DNA of 64,000 bases, taken from Aradus depressus (taxonomy: Eukaryota > Arthropoda > Insecta > Hemiptera > Aradidae). The position numbers were made by a program, and so were the translations under genes. The DNA lies in the NCBI GenBank assembly GCA_963662175.1, contig OY759224.1:27723489-27787488 (forward strand), read 5' to 3'. Below, one piece after another: positions 1 through 10,088 of this stretch. The notes below the pieces were generated by a model. It was given only the letters and a program-made list of their open reading frames with translations, was not told where the DNA came from and made no database searches. Each line of letters opens with the position of its first letter. The first letter of the stretch is position 1.

Positions 1-59
1 AGTATCATTTAGCTAAGTAAAATGGATGCGATAACCTTCAAAATTAATCATTATGAGTT

Positions 60-320
60 ATTATGACTCATGCCCGGGCTTTAACTACGAGGTCATATCG
101 CCTACTACCAGAGCGCTCTATCGTCACTATGGTGGACATGAGCCAGACTCTACTGTGGGAGTCCTAAATTTTGTCTATCCTAAATTTTTATTCACCTAGG
201 GCAGGGGTCTTTAACGAGTACCTAATATCGTACAGGCTCGGGATCATCGCTTAACGTTTCATCCGAAGGACAGCGTGCTCAAGTTTATTTCACCTCGCAG
301 ATAAAATAAACCTCGGGTTT
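60..320 (-). repeat. SINE1 copy, 5' truncated
   Basis: Reverse-oriented SINE1, the tRNA-derived family repeated throughout this window. Its 3' end (ATGACTCATGCCCGGGC on +) lies at the left and it breaks off at the body/head border near 320, without the tRNA-like head. Confidence 0.85.
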
Positions 321-676
321 TATTAGCTATATAAAGACAGTTGTGTTTTCTGTTCATATTTTGGGGTTGTCTGGAGACACAAGATTTTATGTGAACTTGT
401 CGTTTCATTTCCACATAATTGTAAAATAGTGAATAAATAATACACACTGTAGTGTATTATTTATTTGTGTATGTCACAAATAAACTTTCTGTGAAGAGTA
501 TGTCTGAGAAAATGTGTATTTATAAAGACTTGTATTTGAAAACTTTCACAAAATAACAAACTTTTGGAGAAAACAAAAACAGATGTTCCTTCTATTGTAA
601 AATGTTGCTTTCCAGATCAACGATAAGTCGCTAATCCCGAATAATACAATTTTAAGTCCATCTCCAGAAATAATAG
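321..676. other. AT-rich spacer
   Basis: AT-rich sequence without coding similarity or a recognised repeat. Confidence 0.4.
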
Positions 677-725
677 TACAGGCTCGGGACCATCGCTTAA
701 CGTCCCATCCGAAGGACGGCGTGAG
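677..725 (-). repeat. SINE1 body fragment
   Basis: About 50 bp of the SINE1 middle (ACAGGCTCGGGACCATCGC), cut off next to a Tigger-like element. Confidence 0.75.
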
Positions 726-735
726 TTACTATATA

Positions 736-1395
736 CAGTAGAACCTCTATAAGTCGAACATCAAGGGAGACGCTAAAAAATTCGATTTATAGAGTTTTTG
801 ACTTATGGAGGATTTCGACTTATGCGGATTTTGATTCGACTTGTAGAGGTTAAGATTCATTCTAACTAATTTTGAGTTAGAGAGGTGCAATAAATAAAAA
901 TTCAAGTTACAGAGGTAACAAACATATTTATATTTATTATAAATCAACATGATTTCAAAAAATCCTTAAAATAAAAAATACGTAGTATATGTAGGTATTA
1001 AAAAAAGTCAGTAATTTTTTTTTGCTTTAGATAATTGGTAATCTTATTTATTGTATACTCCTAAATTGTTTTCTAAGAAACAATGGTGTACATTGTCGGC
1101 GAATTCTTAAAGTCGGTAACTTATTTTTCTTCGAGCTATAGAGGTAATATGTTTCAAATAATCGAGTTGTAAAGGTTGTAAAATAAAACATTGCTATGTT
1201 CGAGATACAGAGGTCCAATTTATTTTTTCGAGTTATAGAGGGAAAATATGTACCAAAATGGCTTGTAGGGACTCACTGATTATTTCGACTAATAGAGGGT
1301 TGAGATTTCGAGTAATGGAGGTTTTGGGGCTTGAAGGGAAAGGAACAAAACTTTTTTTCGAGTTTTGGAGGTTGTCGACTTATCGAGGTTCGACT
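736..1395. mobile_element. Non-autonomous Tigger/pogo-like MITE
   Basis: The left end CAGTAGAACCTCTATAAGTC follows a TA and the degraded right end (GACTTATCGAGGTTCGACT) precedes a TA, as in pogo/Tigger elements. The inside is AT-rich with many diverged echoes of the terminal motif (TTCGAGTTATAGAGG). There is no transposase. Confidence 0.7.
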
Positions 1396-1486
1396 TAAAG
1401 ATTTATATCACACATTTACCACATACCTAGTATCTATCATCTAGGCTATTATTAAGTTACTATATATGCACATATATAGCATCCAA

Positions 1487-1574
1487 CCTCCCAGGGCTGC
1501 TCGGCCGAGTTTCGAACCCGCGATCTTGAGCTCATTAGACTAACACGCTACCTCTGAGCTACCGGCACCCTCGA
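1487..1574 (-). repeat. SINE1 tRNA-like head fragment
   Basis: The reverse complement gives the SINE1 head, with A box (TAGCTCAGAGGTAGCG) and B box (GGTTCGAAACTC). The body is missing. The acceptor arm is imperfect, so it is not a tRNA gene. Confidence 0.75.
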
Positions 1575-1658
1575 ATCTTACTGTCTACTATTAAAATTAA
1601 AATTATAATTTGAGTACCATTTAACTCAGTCAAATTGATGTGATAACCGGCTTAACAC

Positions 1659-1861
1659 TTTTTTTTTTTTTTTGGCCTTATGTACAGTGCATATTAGCCA
1701 TGTCAATGTGTTATTTAGTTATATTTATGACATCCATGGCCCCGGGAGAAAGTTCTATCTACGAAATAAAACTCACTCCCGGACGGGATTCGAACCCGCA
1801 AACCATGGTGAGACCATGCGACCAAAGCCCTACGCTCTAGCCCGCACGGCCACCATGGCTC
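1659..1861 (-). mobile_element. SINE2 copy with 12-bp target duplication
   Basis: A second tRNA-derived family. The head resembles a long-variable-arm tRNA (Ser/Leu type) with B box GGGTTCGAATCCCG; the body ends in a poly(A), seen here as poly(T). The 12-bp CCGGCTTAACAC at 1647-1658 recurs at 1862-1873 as an exact target duplication, and the site lies inside a RepX copy. Confidence 0.9.
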
Positions 1862-2060
1862 CCGGCTTAACACATAAATCTATACAACTGCCGGTGTAAT
1901 GAATTTACCGATGCAAAATTTAGTATGAGGATTCAGCAGTCCCTATATATGTCAAATATTGAATTTTAACTTAAACGGTCCATTAGTTTTGGAATGAGAG
2001 CAAAAATTTAGTTGATTACATTGTCGGTGATACGCCAACAATTTTTTTTTATTTTTTGTA
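1862..2060 (+). repeat. RepX, 3' part
   Basis: Carries the RepX signatures AACTGCCGGTGTAATGAAT, TTTAGTATGAGGATTCA and the closing TCGGTGAT. RepX is an abundant unclassified repeat in this window. This copy is interrupted by the SINE2. Confidence 0.7.
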
Positions 2061-2566
2061 AATATATAAGTTTATACTTTGAAACTTTTTTGAAGAAATT
2101 AAGATTTAGTATGGGTTGATGGTGCCAAAAAGAACCCAGGAGGGTTGGTATCTGTTAATGGTAGGGGTGAGTCTCGACCTAAGTTGGATGAGAAGGGAGG
2201 ATAGAGAGAAGTTTGGGTCTGGAGGGAGGCCCTCCAGGGAAGGGACAGGAGACAGCTACCTAAACGATTTACACAGGATGAACCAGTCTCTAATCCAAGC
2301 CAAACAACAACAACAACAAACCAGAGACACAACTATTTATCAATTTTCCACCCAACTTCATAATAAAAGTGATATGAAAAATAAATTTGAGAAGGGAAAG
2401 GAGAGTAATATGTAAAAAAAGGGGTTGGTGAGTCACCGGCTAAGTACTTCCCCAGTAGGAATTAATCAATGGCTTTTTCGCCCCCAAGGTAAAACTTAAT
2501 ATTTTGTGATAATAAAAAAATGTAATTAAAAAAAATTATTAAAATTAACACATAATAAATAAGTCA
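2061..2566. other. Spacer
   Basis: Open frames of 77-99 codons occur on both strands but match nothing recognised; one contains a CAA repeat. No gene is supported. Confidence 0.35.
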
Positions 2567-3037
2567 AAGTTCAAATGCCAACGTTTCGATATATTTTATA
2601 TCATCATCAGGGCCTACAAACATGGGGGGGGGGGGGGGGGGGGGGAGGGAGATCAAGATTAGAATAAAAAATAAACAAACATTTTTTTTGTTTTTTTGTT
2701 GATAAACATTACTGAACGTTAAAAATACATTATAACGAGTTAAAAATTGAAACTGACTTACTATGAATAATTACTAAACATTAAAATTAAATATGAATAC
2801 ATATACTACTACTAGTTTATGTTTAGTAATGTATTCATATTTAATTTTAATGTTTAGTAATTATTCATAGTAAGTCAGTTTCAATTTTTAACTCGTTATA
2901 ATGTATTTTTAACGTTCAGTAATGTTTATCAACAAAAAAATTTTTGTTTTACTTTTGATTCTAATATTGATTCCCCCCCCCCGATGTTTGTAGGCCCTGA
3001 TGATGATATAAAATATATCGAAACGTTGGCATTTGAA
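2567..3037. repeat. 470-bp palindrome with hammerhead-like motifs at both ends
   Basis: The left arm (2572-2805) is the near-exact reverse complement of the right arm (about 2818-3032) around a loop of about 25 bp containing ACTACTACTAG. A 22-bp G run (2624-2645) in the left arm matches a short C run in the right. At each outer end, reading outward, lies CTGATGA, then GATATA-AAA-TATATC, then GAAAC, the layout of a hammerhead ribozyme core with stem II. Penelope-like elements are known to carry such ribozymes. Confidence 0.85.
2983..3035 (+). ncRNA. Hammerhead-ribozyme-like core, right arm
   Basis: CTGATGA at 2998-3004 fits the CUGANGA box. A perfect 6-bp stem II (GATATA/TATATC, loop AAA) follows, then GAAAC. 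The mirror copy is on the minus strand at about 2575-2620. Stems I and III and the cleavage site cannot be assigned by eye, so activity is unproven. Confidence 0.45.
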
Positions 3038-3139
3038 TAGTGTTTTCTTCCATCTTTGACTGACCCTCAATATTCCTACAATTAGAATCTACAGTCGCTA
3101 ATCAACATCTATAATAAATAAGTATAAATAAACAGAACA

Positions 3140-3492
3140 AGGGTAGGTACTACAGCCTTATTCAGACCTACGACAAGCCTAGATCATTTTTCACCACTCA
3201 TTCGCCTTCGTCTTAACCATAATCGGCTCCCATTTCACCTTCATAAGATACACATTCTTCCATCACCATACTGCACCTGCCAACAGCAAATAGAAGCGAA
3301 TGCGAACCATGTCCTCTTGGCTTGTCCACTAACCAGCTCAGAACTTGAAAATATGTTTAGTGTTCTCATTCAAAACAAGATGGTGCTCCCCACTACGGTC
3401 CAATTAATAGTGTCTCGAACAAAAAACCAAGACATTCTTGATGCATTGTTCAGATACATTTCTGTCAATAATATATGTAGTTATTTAACTTA
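3140..3492 (+). pseudogene. Non-LTR retrotransposon 3' fragment (post-RNase H region)
   Basis: With one frameshift it reads LIRLRLNHNRLPFHLHKI, then CTCQQQ and ANHVLLACPLT, closely parallel to the C-terminal region of the RNase H-bearing LINE at 58,909-59,770. It ends in stops near 3490. A relic. Confidence 0.75.
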
Positions 3493-3675
3493 ACTCATAA
3501 AGCCTCAAACAAATAATTTAAAAAAAAAGTATAAATAAAAACAATTATCACATGTTTTGCTGGTCTTATATTAAATGTTGATTTCTACAGTAGACCGAAA
3601 AGGTCCTTAATAAAAAATATATATAGTTTATGACGTGCAATTTTTGGATTTCTTCTAAAAAATATATAGTTAGTT

Positions 3676-3738
3676 GTTATGAATCATGCCTGGGCTTTAA
3701 CTACGAAGTCATATCGCCTACTACCAGAGCGCTCTTTT
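3676..3738 (-). repeat. SINE1 3' end fragment
   Basis: The last ~60 bp of SINE1 in reverse orientation, cut by the adjoining LINE fragment. Confidence 0.8.
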
Positions 3739-4066
3739 GTTTGTTGTGGATTTTTTGGCCCCGTTTACGACGGAGGAGAATGGAAGTGCAGAAGCAATCA
3801 GGTGTACGAGCTGTACAACGAACCAGACATTGCTACTATGGTAAAACTGAGCAGACTTAGATGGGACGGCCATGTCGCCAGAATAATATGGACGTCGGAG
3901 AGTGGGAAGACCGAGACTGCGGTGGTCTGACTGTATGGCAAAAGACGCCAGGAGCATCGGGATCCGTAACTGGATGACATCAGCACAAAGCAGGGACACA
4001 TGGAAATGTCGGAGAAAGTCAAGACTCGTCATCGGGTTGTAGTGCTACATTGATGATGATGATATA
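3739..4066 (+). pseudogene. LINE 3' fragment, RT C-terminal region and tail
   Basis: The 3' end of the same LINE family as 39,128-40,415. Frameshifted reading gives VYELYNEP-IATMVKLSRLRW-GHVAR, matching IYELFGEADVVRVVKLGRLSW in that copy. It ends with the family 3' motif (GTTGTAGTGCTA) and a (GAT)n tail near 4050-4064. Confidence 0.8.
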
Positions 4067-4079
4067 GATGACACCTATT

Positions 4080-4330
4080 AATTTTCAGCGGAATCAGCCG
4101 AAGAGGAGGGGGGGATCAAAGGGGCTCAACTCAAAAATCCCAATAACTGCTGATGTAATGAATGTATCGATACAAAAGTGTGATGATTCAGAAGCCACAC
4201 TGTAAATAAAGTATTGACTTTTAGTCCAAACGGTCGATTAATATTAGAAGGAGAGAAAAAACGTAACTGATTAATTCGTGTGGGGGATGTACATAGCCGG
4301 TGATTCATCACCGACGTTTTTTAAACTTTA
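4080..4330 (+). repeat. RepX, 3' part
   Basis: Signatures AACTGCTGATGTAATGAATG, TAGTCCAAACGGTCGATTA and the closing CCGGTGATTCATCACCGAC. Confidence 0.75.
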
Positions 4331-4790
4331 AATCAATGTTCTTAGTGTATAGTTTCCTCTACGAAAGCATGAAGTTTGAAACAAATTTTGGTCTAGAAAA
4401 TGTTGACGCGTATGAACTTTTTCAAGCGAACAGAATTGCTACGCATGCATTACTCGCAGGGAGGGTTCCGGGTGAATTGTGTCGCTGATGAATGCACACG
4501 TTTCACACCTAGTCACCTATAAAGCAACCCGTGGCGTTATACCACTGAACTTGACAAGAGTTTAACACGACAAGATGCTATCCTTCTCCTGGCTGTGTCA
4601 CCAATACATCTCTGATCCGTTCAAAGTTTATAATGATCTTGATCAGTGAACGCGAAACATCAATCCAATGAACTGTTCCGATATCGTCGGTCTAAACGTG
4701 ATACCTCATATGTGCATAGTGAAATGGTATTTTTTTAAATACTTTGTCCTCTAATTTTTAGCGCCCTTACTATGTATAGTATGATATTAT
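4331..4790. other. Spacer
   Basis: Only a 62-codon open frame of unknown meaning; no recognised repeat or gene. Confidence 0.3.
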
Positions 4791-4794
4791 TGAG

Positions 4795-5060
4795 GTTTTG
4801 GTTGTTTGTAATGTTGAAAAGGGTCTTGTGAGGTTACGGGCTCCTCAGTGCTTCTACCAGGTACTTTTTTCTCAGTTGGCTGAAGGCTGGACACTCCATG
4901 AAGAAATGGTGGATGTCGTCCGGTCGGTCTTCGTTGCAGACACTACACCTGTCTTCCCTGTTGAAGAGGTAGGTCATTCCTCCCACCGTCACTCTAGCCA
5001 GGCTTACTCTACACAGCCGTTTGTTTTTAAGCTAGTTTGCGAATCCAAGTAAAGAATTAA
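4795..5060 (-). pseudogene. LINE C-terminal zinc-knuckle fragment
   Basis: The minus strand reads LARVTVGGMTYLFNR, then CSVCNEDRPDDIHHFFMECP, the C-X2-C-X(n)-H-X4-C knuckle found after RT or RNase H in I/Jockey-type LINEs. The frame ends about 4835. No RT is attached. Confidence 0.75.
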
Positions 5061-5249
5061 CCTACTTGGAGGAGTTACCAGGTTTCACCAGAATTTCGTT
5101 CCCATTTCTTTTGCAAGGTATGGTTTTTCAAACCGTATTTCATGTTTTTTTTTCGTTTTATGTTGTATACCAGGTCCCACTAAATCAATAGAGTTATTTT
5201 TAATTAAAAAAAAAAAAAAAAAAAAAAAGATTTTCGGAAAAATGTCGCT

Positions 5250-5830
5250 TACGAGGTATCACGTTTAGGCCGACGATATATTATCTCCTCTACAAAACGA
5301 AGTATTAATGAGATTAATGTAATCGGTTTGAAATTAGATTATGAATTTTTTGAGATTTAATAAAAAATTATGTTGTGTCTCCAATACCTCACGGAGGCAA
5401 CAACTATTAATTTTCAGCCAAATCGACCAAAGGAAATGGGTCAAAAAAAAAAAAATAATAATAATACCTACTTCCCTTTGAACGATTTTGCCGAACATCA
5501 GATACACAACTTTACTAAAGTTTTTGTGTTGGGCCTCCACCTAATCCCCCCTTTTCTTTGGTCGATTTAACTGAAAATCGACAGCTGTCGTCCTTAGAGG
5601 ATTCTGGATACACATATAAAATTTCATCTCGATACATTCATTCTATCGGAAGTTATCGTGCTCACAAACACAGATTTTTTTTTTTTTTTTTTAAATTTTT
5701 GGAATTAGATAGAAGCTTGGAAAACATGAAATTTCGTTAAAAGTCTGTCTCGAATTTTTGAACGATTACATAACTTCCCCTTTGCATAGCTATGGAAGTA
5801 AAAAATCGTAGTTGAATTCTTTGTTTGTAA
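5250..5830 (-). repeat. RepX, reverse orientation, degraded
   Basis: Contains reversed RepX blocks: AAAACATGAAATTTCGTT at 5722, ATAACTTCCCCTTTGCATA at 5770, and diverged copies of the GTCGTCCTTAGAGGATTCTG block. Parts near 5400 appear in the opposite sense, suggesting rearrangement. Confidence 0.6.
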
Positions 5831-6124
5831 TAATTCAAGTTGAATTCAATTTTCAAATTTAATCTTTTCCAGGTTGGTTCAACGGAACCTATTAATTCAT
5901 GTTATCGTGAGACCTAGTATGTAACTGTTATTCATCAGCGTATCATGTTCTTTGTTATGTTTCTGACAACCTCGAGAGAATTCCCCAGAAATCAATATTT
6001 TTTTTTTATTACGTTGCACGATATTAATCATGGTTCAGTAAGCTAAAAAAATAAATTGCATGGCTTCACTACAGAAAATAGATTTCATACCTAGGCATCT
6101 ATTACGTACGTTAAGTATCTTAGA

Positions 6125-6600
6125 TTATATGTAGCTAGCAACCCGGAATGGACAAAATATAAAGAGGAAACAGTAGCTAGGCTTCCTCGTGTATTGTATG
6201 CAATGAGGAAGCTGAGAACTAAAGTTCCTAAAGAAAACTGTCTATCATGCTATGTTTCAATGCAACATAAATTATGAACTAATACTATGGGGAGGCTCAC
6301 AAGGTGCACTTCAGGTCTTCAAGTGCCAGAAAAGGTCAATGAGAATTATTGCTTCGGCATCTTATAATGCTCATTGTAAACCCCTTTTATGGCAGTTGGA
6401 CATACTTGCGTTCCATGCCAGTACATCATGACTTATATTACCAGTCTGGACAGAAGTCAAGAACCGCAACCAACTCATTTACCAGGAAAAATCATAACGA
6501 AAATGCGAGAATGTTCAAACAAGATACACTAAGTGTCTGCCGAAAGGTCAAAGTCACTGTCTACTCTTGTTATTGTGAGACCTGAACTGGCCACACTTAT
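6125..6600 (+). pseudogene. LINE RT C-terminal fragment (Jockey/CR1-like)
   Basis: With frameshifts it reads TKVPKENC-, NINYELILWGGS and VFKCQKRSMRIIASASYNAH-KPLLWQL, typical of the region just after the RT palm in Jockey/CR1/R1-group LINEs. Several stops: a dead copy. Confidence 0.65.
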
Positions 6601-6889
6601 GATCTCTAGATTAAAGAAAACAATTTTGCTTTTGTGACCTCCTTAGATTCAATTTACATCACGTTTTTTCGCATTCAACCTTAAATTTCTCCATGTTATC
6701 GATACGGAATCCCGAAATTTTAATTTTTCTAAAATGTTAACGTTTTAGCTGTTATTTCGGTTTCAAGTTGGTAATTTTCAAAGTTGAAAGTACACTAGTC
6801 TAATAGGAAATTTAACGTTGATTCCGAAAATGTGGTCAAAAGTTGAGAAAAATTTATTTACATGGGAGAAATGTGGGACTTGATGGGAA

Positions 6890-7030
6890 AAAAAAACTTT
6901 AAAAAATCATATCTCGGCAACGGATTGAAATAGAAAGGTGCGGTTGGCGGCATTCTACTCCATTTTCGGTCTAGTTTCATCCAATTTTTTTTTTTTAAAG
7001 TTACGAGGGAATCACCCTGTATATATATAT
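6890..7030. repeat. Possible end of a short interspersed repeat
   Basis: The text ATATCTCGGCAACGGATTGA and the ending GAATCACCCTGTATATATA resemble a motif common at ends of insect interspersed repeats (…CACCCTGTATA). No partner end was found. Confidence 0.3.
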
Positions 7031-7369
7031 ATTATTCAATTACAAATGAATAAATAAAAAAATAACTTCGACTGACTTTAAGTTTTGGAGGAACTCTGCC
7101 CAAAAAATAAAAATGAAAGCTATAATGTCTAGCAAATAATGTTTTTGGATATGAAATACGATTCTTTATTGTGATTATATTATTCTTTTTGAACAGTGAG
7201 AATAAAATTCCGTTTCCGTGTAAAGGGTTTCCTCTAACATGAACATTTTTAGTTGAAATTTAAATTTTTTTATTGTATCTATTGACTTCAAGAAGTGGGG
7301 AAGGACATTAAAAAAAATAATTCCTTCCTTTATGAGTTATACATTAATGCCTTTATGAGTTTATATATA

Positions 7370-7515
7370 TTTATAGTTCTATATCGATAGAAAATTTAGT
7401 ATGAGGATTTAGGAGCCACTATGTAAGTCAACTATTGAAAAGTCGACTGGTTTTGGAAGATGAGCGAAAAGTTAATTGATTAATTACTTCACTTGAATTT
7501 CATCGAAGACTTTTT
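7370..7515 (+). repeat. RepX 3' part
   Basis: TTTAGTATGAGGATTTAGGA, a shortened CGACTGGTTTTGGAAGATG block, and the closing TTGATTAATTACTTC. Confidence 0.65.
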
Positions 7516-7705
7516 TTTTTTTTACTTACTTAATCGACTGAGCTTAGATAGGTCGTTCTTTGTGAGTAAGCTGGCTTCGAGTTTGTTTGTTGTTACACGC
7601 TGTCTCGACACATCTGGTCTCAGACTTATAACAATATTTACATAAACGTTAATTAGGTCACCAGACAGGACCATGTTGTTTTGGTGTTAAAGTAAACAAC
7701 TTTGT

Positions 7706-7782
7706 GTTAGTTATTGTGACTCATGCTTGGGCTTAAACTACAAGGTCACATCGCCTACTACCAGATCGCTCTTTTGTCGCTC
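7706..7782 (-). repeat. SINE1 3' end fragment
   Basis: Reversed SINE1 terminus with the (AACT)-type tail (GTTATTGTGACTCATGC). It lies head-to-head with the next copy, separated by a short RepX scrap. Confidence 0.8.
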
Positions 7783-7849
7783 TGTGGGACACAATAGGTG
7801 TTGTCGTTAGAGGGTTCTGGAGTTATCGGGTTCACAGATTCACACACAG

Positions 7850-8182
7850 GGGGGCCGGTAGCTCAGTGTTATACGTGCTTGGCTTCTGAGCGCAAGATCG
7901 TGGGTTCGAAACCCGGCCGAGGTCCTTAGTTTACTTTATCTGGGAGGTAAAATAAACTTAAGCACGCCGTCCTTCCGATGGGACGTTAAACGATGGTCCC
8001 GAGCCTGTACGATGTCAGTTACTCGTTAAAGACCTTGTGAATAAAAATTTAGTGGGGAAGAAAAATTTGGGACTCCCACAGTAGAGTCGGGCTCATTTCC
8101 ACCCGAGTGACGAAAGAGCGCTCTGGTAGTAGGCGATATGACCTCATAGTTAAAGCCCGGGCATGAGTAATAATAACTAACT
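7850..8182 (+). mobile_element. SINE1, near full length
   Basis: tRNA-like head with A box (TAGCTCAGTGTTATACGTG) and B box (GGTTCGAAACCC), a body through GCCCGGGCATGAGT, and an AATAACTAACTAACC tail, i.e. the (AACT)n subfamily. Confidence 0.9.
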
Positions 8183-8204
8183 AACCATATACAGAATTTT
8201 TTTT

Positions 8205-8822
8205 TTCATATTTGGTGTCTGGAGGTCGGAAAACAAGCAAGGAACTCGTACTTGGAGGCTGCAGGTATGAAAGCCTGGCTAGCTTCAAATACCTTGGGGG
8301 CGTTATCACGGACAGGGATGGTATTAAAGAAGACATCAAAGCGAGGATAACGGCCGGGAAAGGATGCTACCGGTCACAGGGAATGTGTCCCGAAACGCCA
8401 AGATAGCAATTTATAAAACAGTCCTGAGACCGGTCGTCACATATGCGAGTGAAACCTGGGTCCTGACCAGGAGGGACGAAGTCTTACTCAATACGTGGGA
8501 GAGGAAGGTTTACGATGTCCTACTCCAGAGCAGGATAGATGGAGCTGAGGGACCCGTACAAGAGCCCGGACCTGGTGGCCTTGGTGAAGCAGGGACGGCT
8601 GCGATGGCTGGGGCATTTACAGAGGATGGAGCCAGACAGATTGCCGAGGAGGATACTGGAGGGACACCCGGGAGGAGAAAGAAGAAGAGGATGGACGACG
8701 ACCTCAGGACGATGGGTGTGAGAAGATGAAGGAGACCGAGGATAGAGAAGAATGGCGGAAGATCGTTGCGGAGGCCCAGGTTCTATAAAGACTGTAGCGC
8801 CAGGGAAAGTAAAGTAAAGTAG
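8205..8822 (+). pseudogene. LINE 3' fragment with (AAGTA)n tail
   Basis: Two frames joined by a frameshift read YESLASFKYLGGVITDRDGI and IAYKTVLRPVVTYASETWVL (the YGSETW-type block after RT), then LVALVKQGRLRWLGHLQRM. It ends with the family motif TGTAGCGCCAGGG and the tail AAGTAAAGTAAAGTA. Homologous to the copy at 39,128-40,415; inactive. Confidence 0.85.
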
Positions 8823-8925
8823 GTCGGAAAACATGAAATTCCGTTGAAAACACCGTATCCAATTGTTGACCGATAACTTCCCCTATACTTCGTATAGCTG
8901 GAAAAGTAAAAATCCAATTTTACCG
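8822..8925 (-). repeat. RepX 5' block, reversed
   Basis: GGTCGGAAAACATGAAATTC, then CGATAACTTCCCCTATACTT and CGTATAGCTGGAAAAGTAAA, the reversed start of RepX. Confidence 0.75.
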
Positions 8926-9394
8926 TAAACATGTGTAAAATAACACAGTAAAAACTGAATGGATGGACAGGTGGAGAGGTGGTGGGGGATCTAGAGCAAA
9001 TATCAGATATCTACACAAAAATAATATTATTTCTGTACGTTTATTCTGGATATATTGCTTGGTTGAAAGAAGTAGACGTTCCTGTTGGAAAACAGAACGT
9101 TCCCTGTTCAAGGTAATAACCGGCGGTGACAGTCACGTTGTGGGCTTTATGAAAAATAAATATTGGAAAGAGAAACGAGGGGGCGCAGAGATAATATCAC
9201 TATGAAGGGAGGGGGGGAGGGGAGGCTCCTTGGAGAAAATTTGAACACATAAAAAATTGTTTAAAAAAGTCGTTGGTGCTGTGTGTTTAATCAAATTGAT
9301 TACATCGGCAGTTATTAGAATTTGAATGTTGAAACGCCTTCCCTTCGGTAGAGTCCGTTGAATATTATTATATGTGATTACGCGATAACGGTTA

Positions 9395-9525
9395 GTCCTA
9401 TTAAAAAATTAGATAAGAGAAGATGTAAGAGGATTGAGTGCTTTGGTCCTTAGGTGCAAAGCACTAGCCCACCATTATATAGATATAATATATCTATCCT
9501 CTTATATCTTCTCTTGTCTAATATT
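9395..9525. repeat. Imperfect hairpin repeat
   Basis: Arms AATTAGATAAGAGAAGATG (9407) and TCTTCTCTTGTCTAATATT (9508) are inverted copies around a loop with CAAAGCACTAGCCCACCA. The loop text recurs near 25,690 (ACACCAGCCCACCAC), so it belongs to a dispersed repeat. Confidence 0.6.
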
Positions 9526-9537
9526 TTAATATTATTA

Positions 9538-9592
9538 TAGATATAGACGTTTCGGAAACAACTCACATCATCATCATCTATAAATTATTTGC
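9538..9592 (-). ncRNA. Degenerate hammerhead-like motif
   Basis: The minus strand reads GATGATGATG, a 12-nt spacer, then CCGAAACGTC. This has the GAAAC-GUC order of a hammerhead end, but the first box lacks the exact CUGANGA and stem II is poor. Flanks TTATAGA and TCTATAA could pair as stem I. Weak. Confidence 0.25.
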
Positions 9593-9599
9593 TGATCTT

Positions 9600-10074
9600 T
9601 TGTGATGAATAAAAAATACACACATTTAAATTATTAATATTAAAAAATTAATTACTTATATTTATTTTTCTATAAAATCCAAGAAGTAACTGAATTAGTA
9701 AATAAATTATATGAATGCATTTTCTTTTAAAACAAATGAGTAGAAAACAAAACTCGGCCATCAGCTGTTTTTGAATTAGTGTAGAGGAGTCAATGGTGTG
9801 TGGTCGGGGTTGAGATGTGAAGGTGGACAGAGAGTTGTTGTTTAGGCTTAAGGTGTGATGAACTAAGTAGGTGTGAATTAACAGTAAAATTGATGCACAA
9901 AGAAGGTACTATTATTTATTTATAAGTACAAAATATGTATGTCCAAAAATATATAACTTTGATTTGAAGAATGGCCAAAATATAATACAAAAAAAAGGAT
10001 TGAAATAGTTTTATGAATTTAGTTTGTACGATTTTTCTTTTGTTTTACGTTTCAATGTTTAGTTTTTAATTTTA
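9600..10074. other. AT-rich spacer
   Basis: Nothing recognised. Confidence 0.4.
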
Positions 10075-10088
10075 TAATGTAAGTAGAT

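Noticed and set aside
2116..2415. 99-codon frame with a Gln run
   Set aside because: The Gln run comes from a short CAA/AAC microsatellite; no similarity or splice context.
2624..2645. G-quadruplex regulatory site
   Set aside because: A plain 22-bp G run within a palindromic repeat; its length is unreliable in assemblies and there is no gene nearby to regulate.
3721..4032. 103-codon minus-strand frame
   Set aside because: Antisense to a LINE 3' fragment and a SINE1 end; no similarity of its own.
7850..7930. tRNA gene candidates at SINE1 heads (also 18,320, 27,328, 41,035, 42,909, 63,526)
   Set aside because: A and B boxes are present, but the acceptor arms do not pair fully, the anticodon loop has nine bases, and each is followed by the same SINE body with target duplications.
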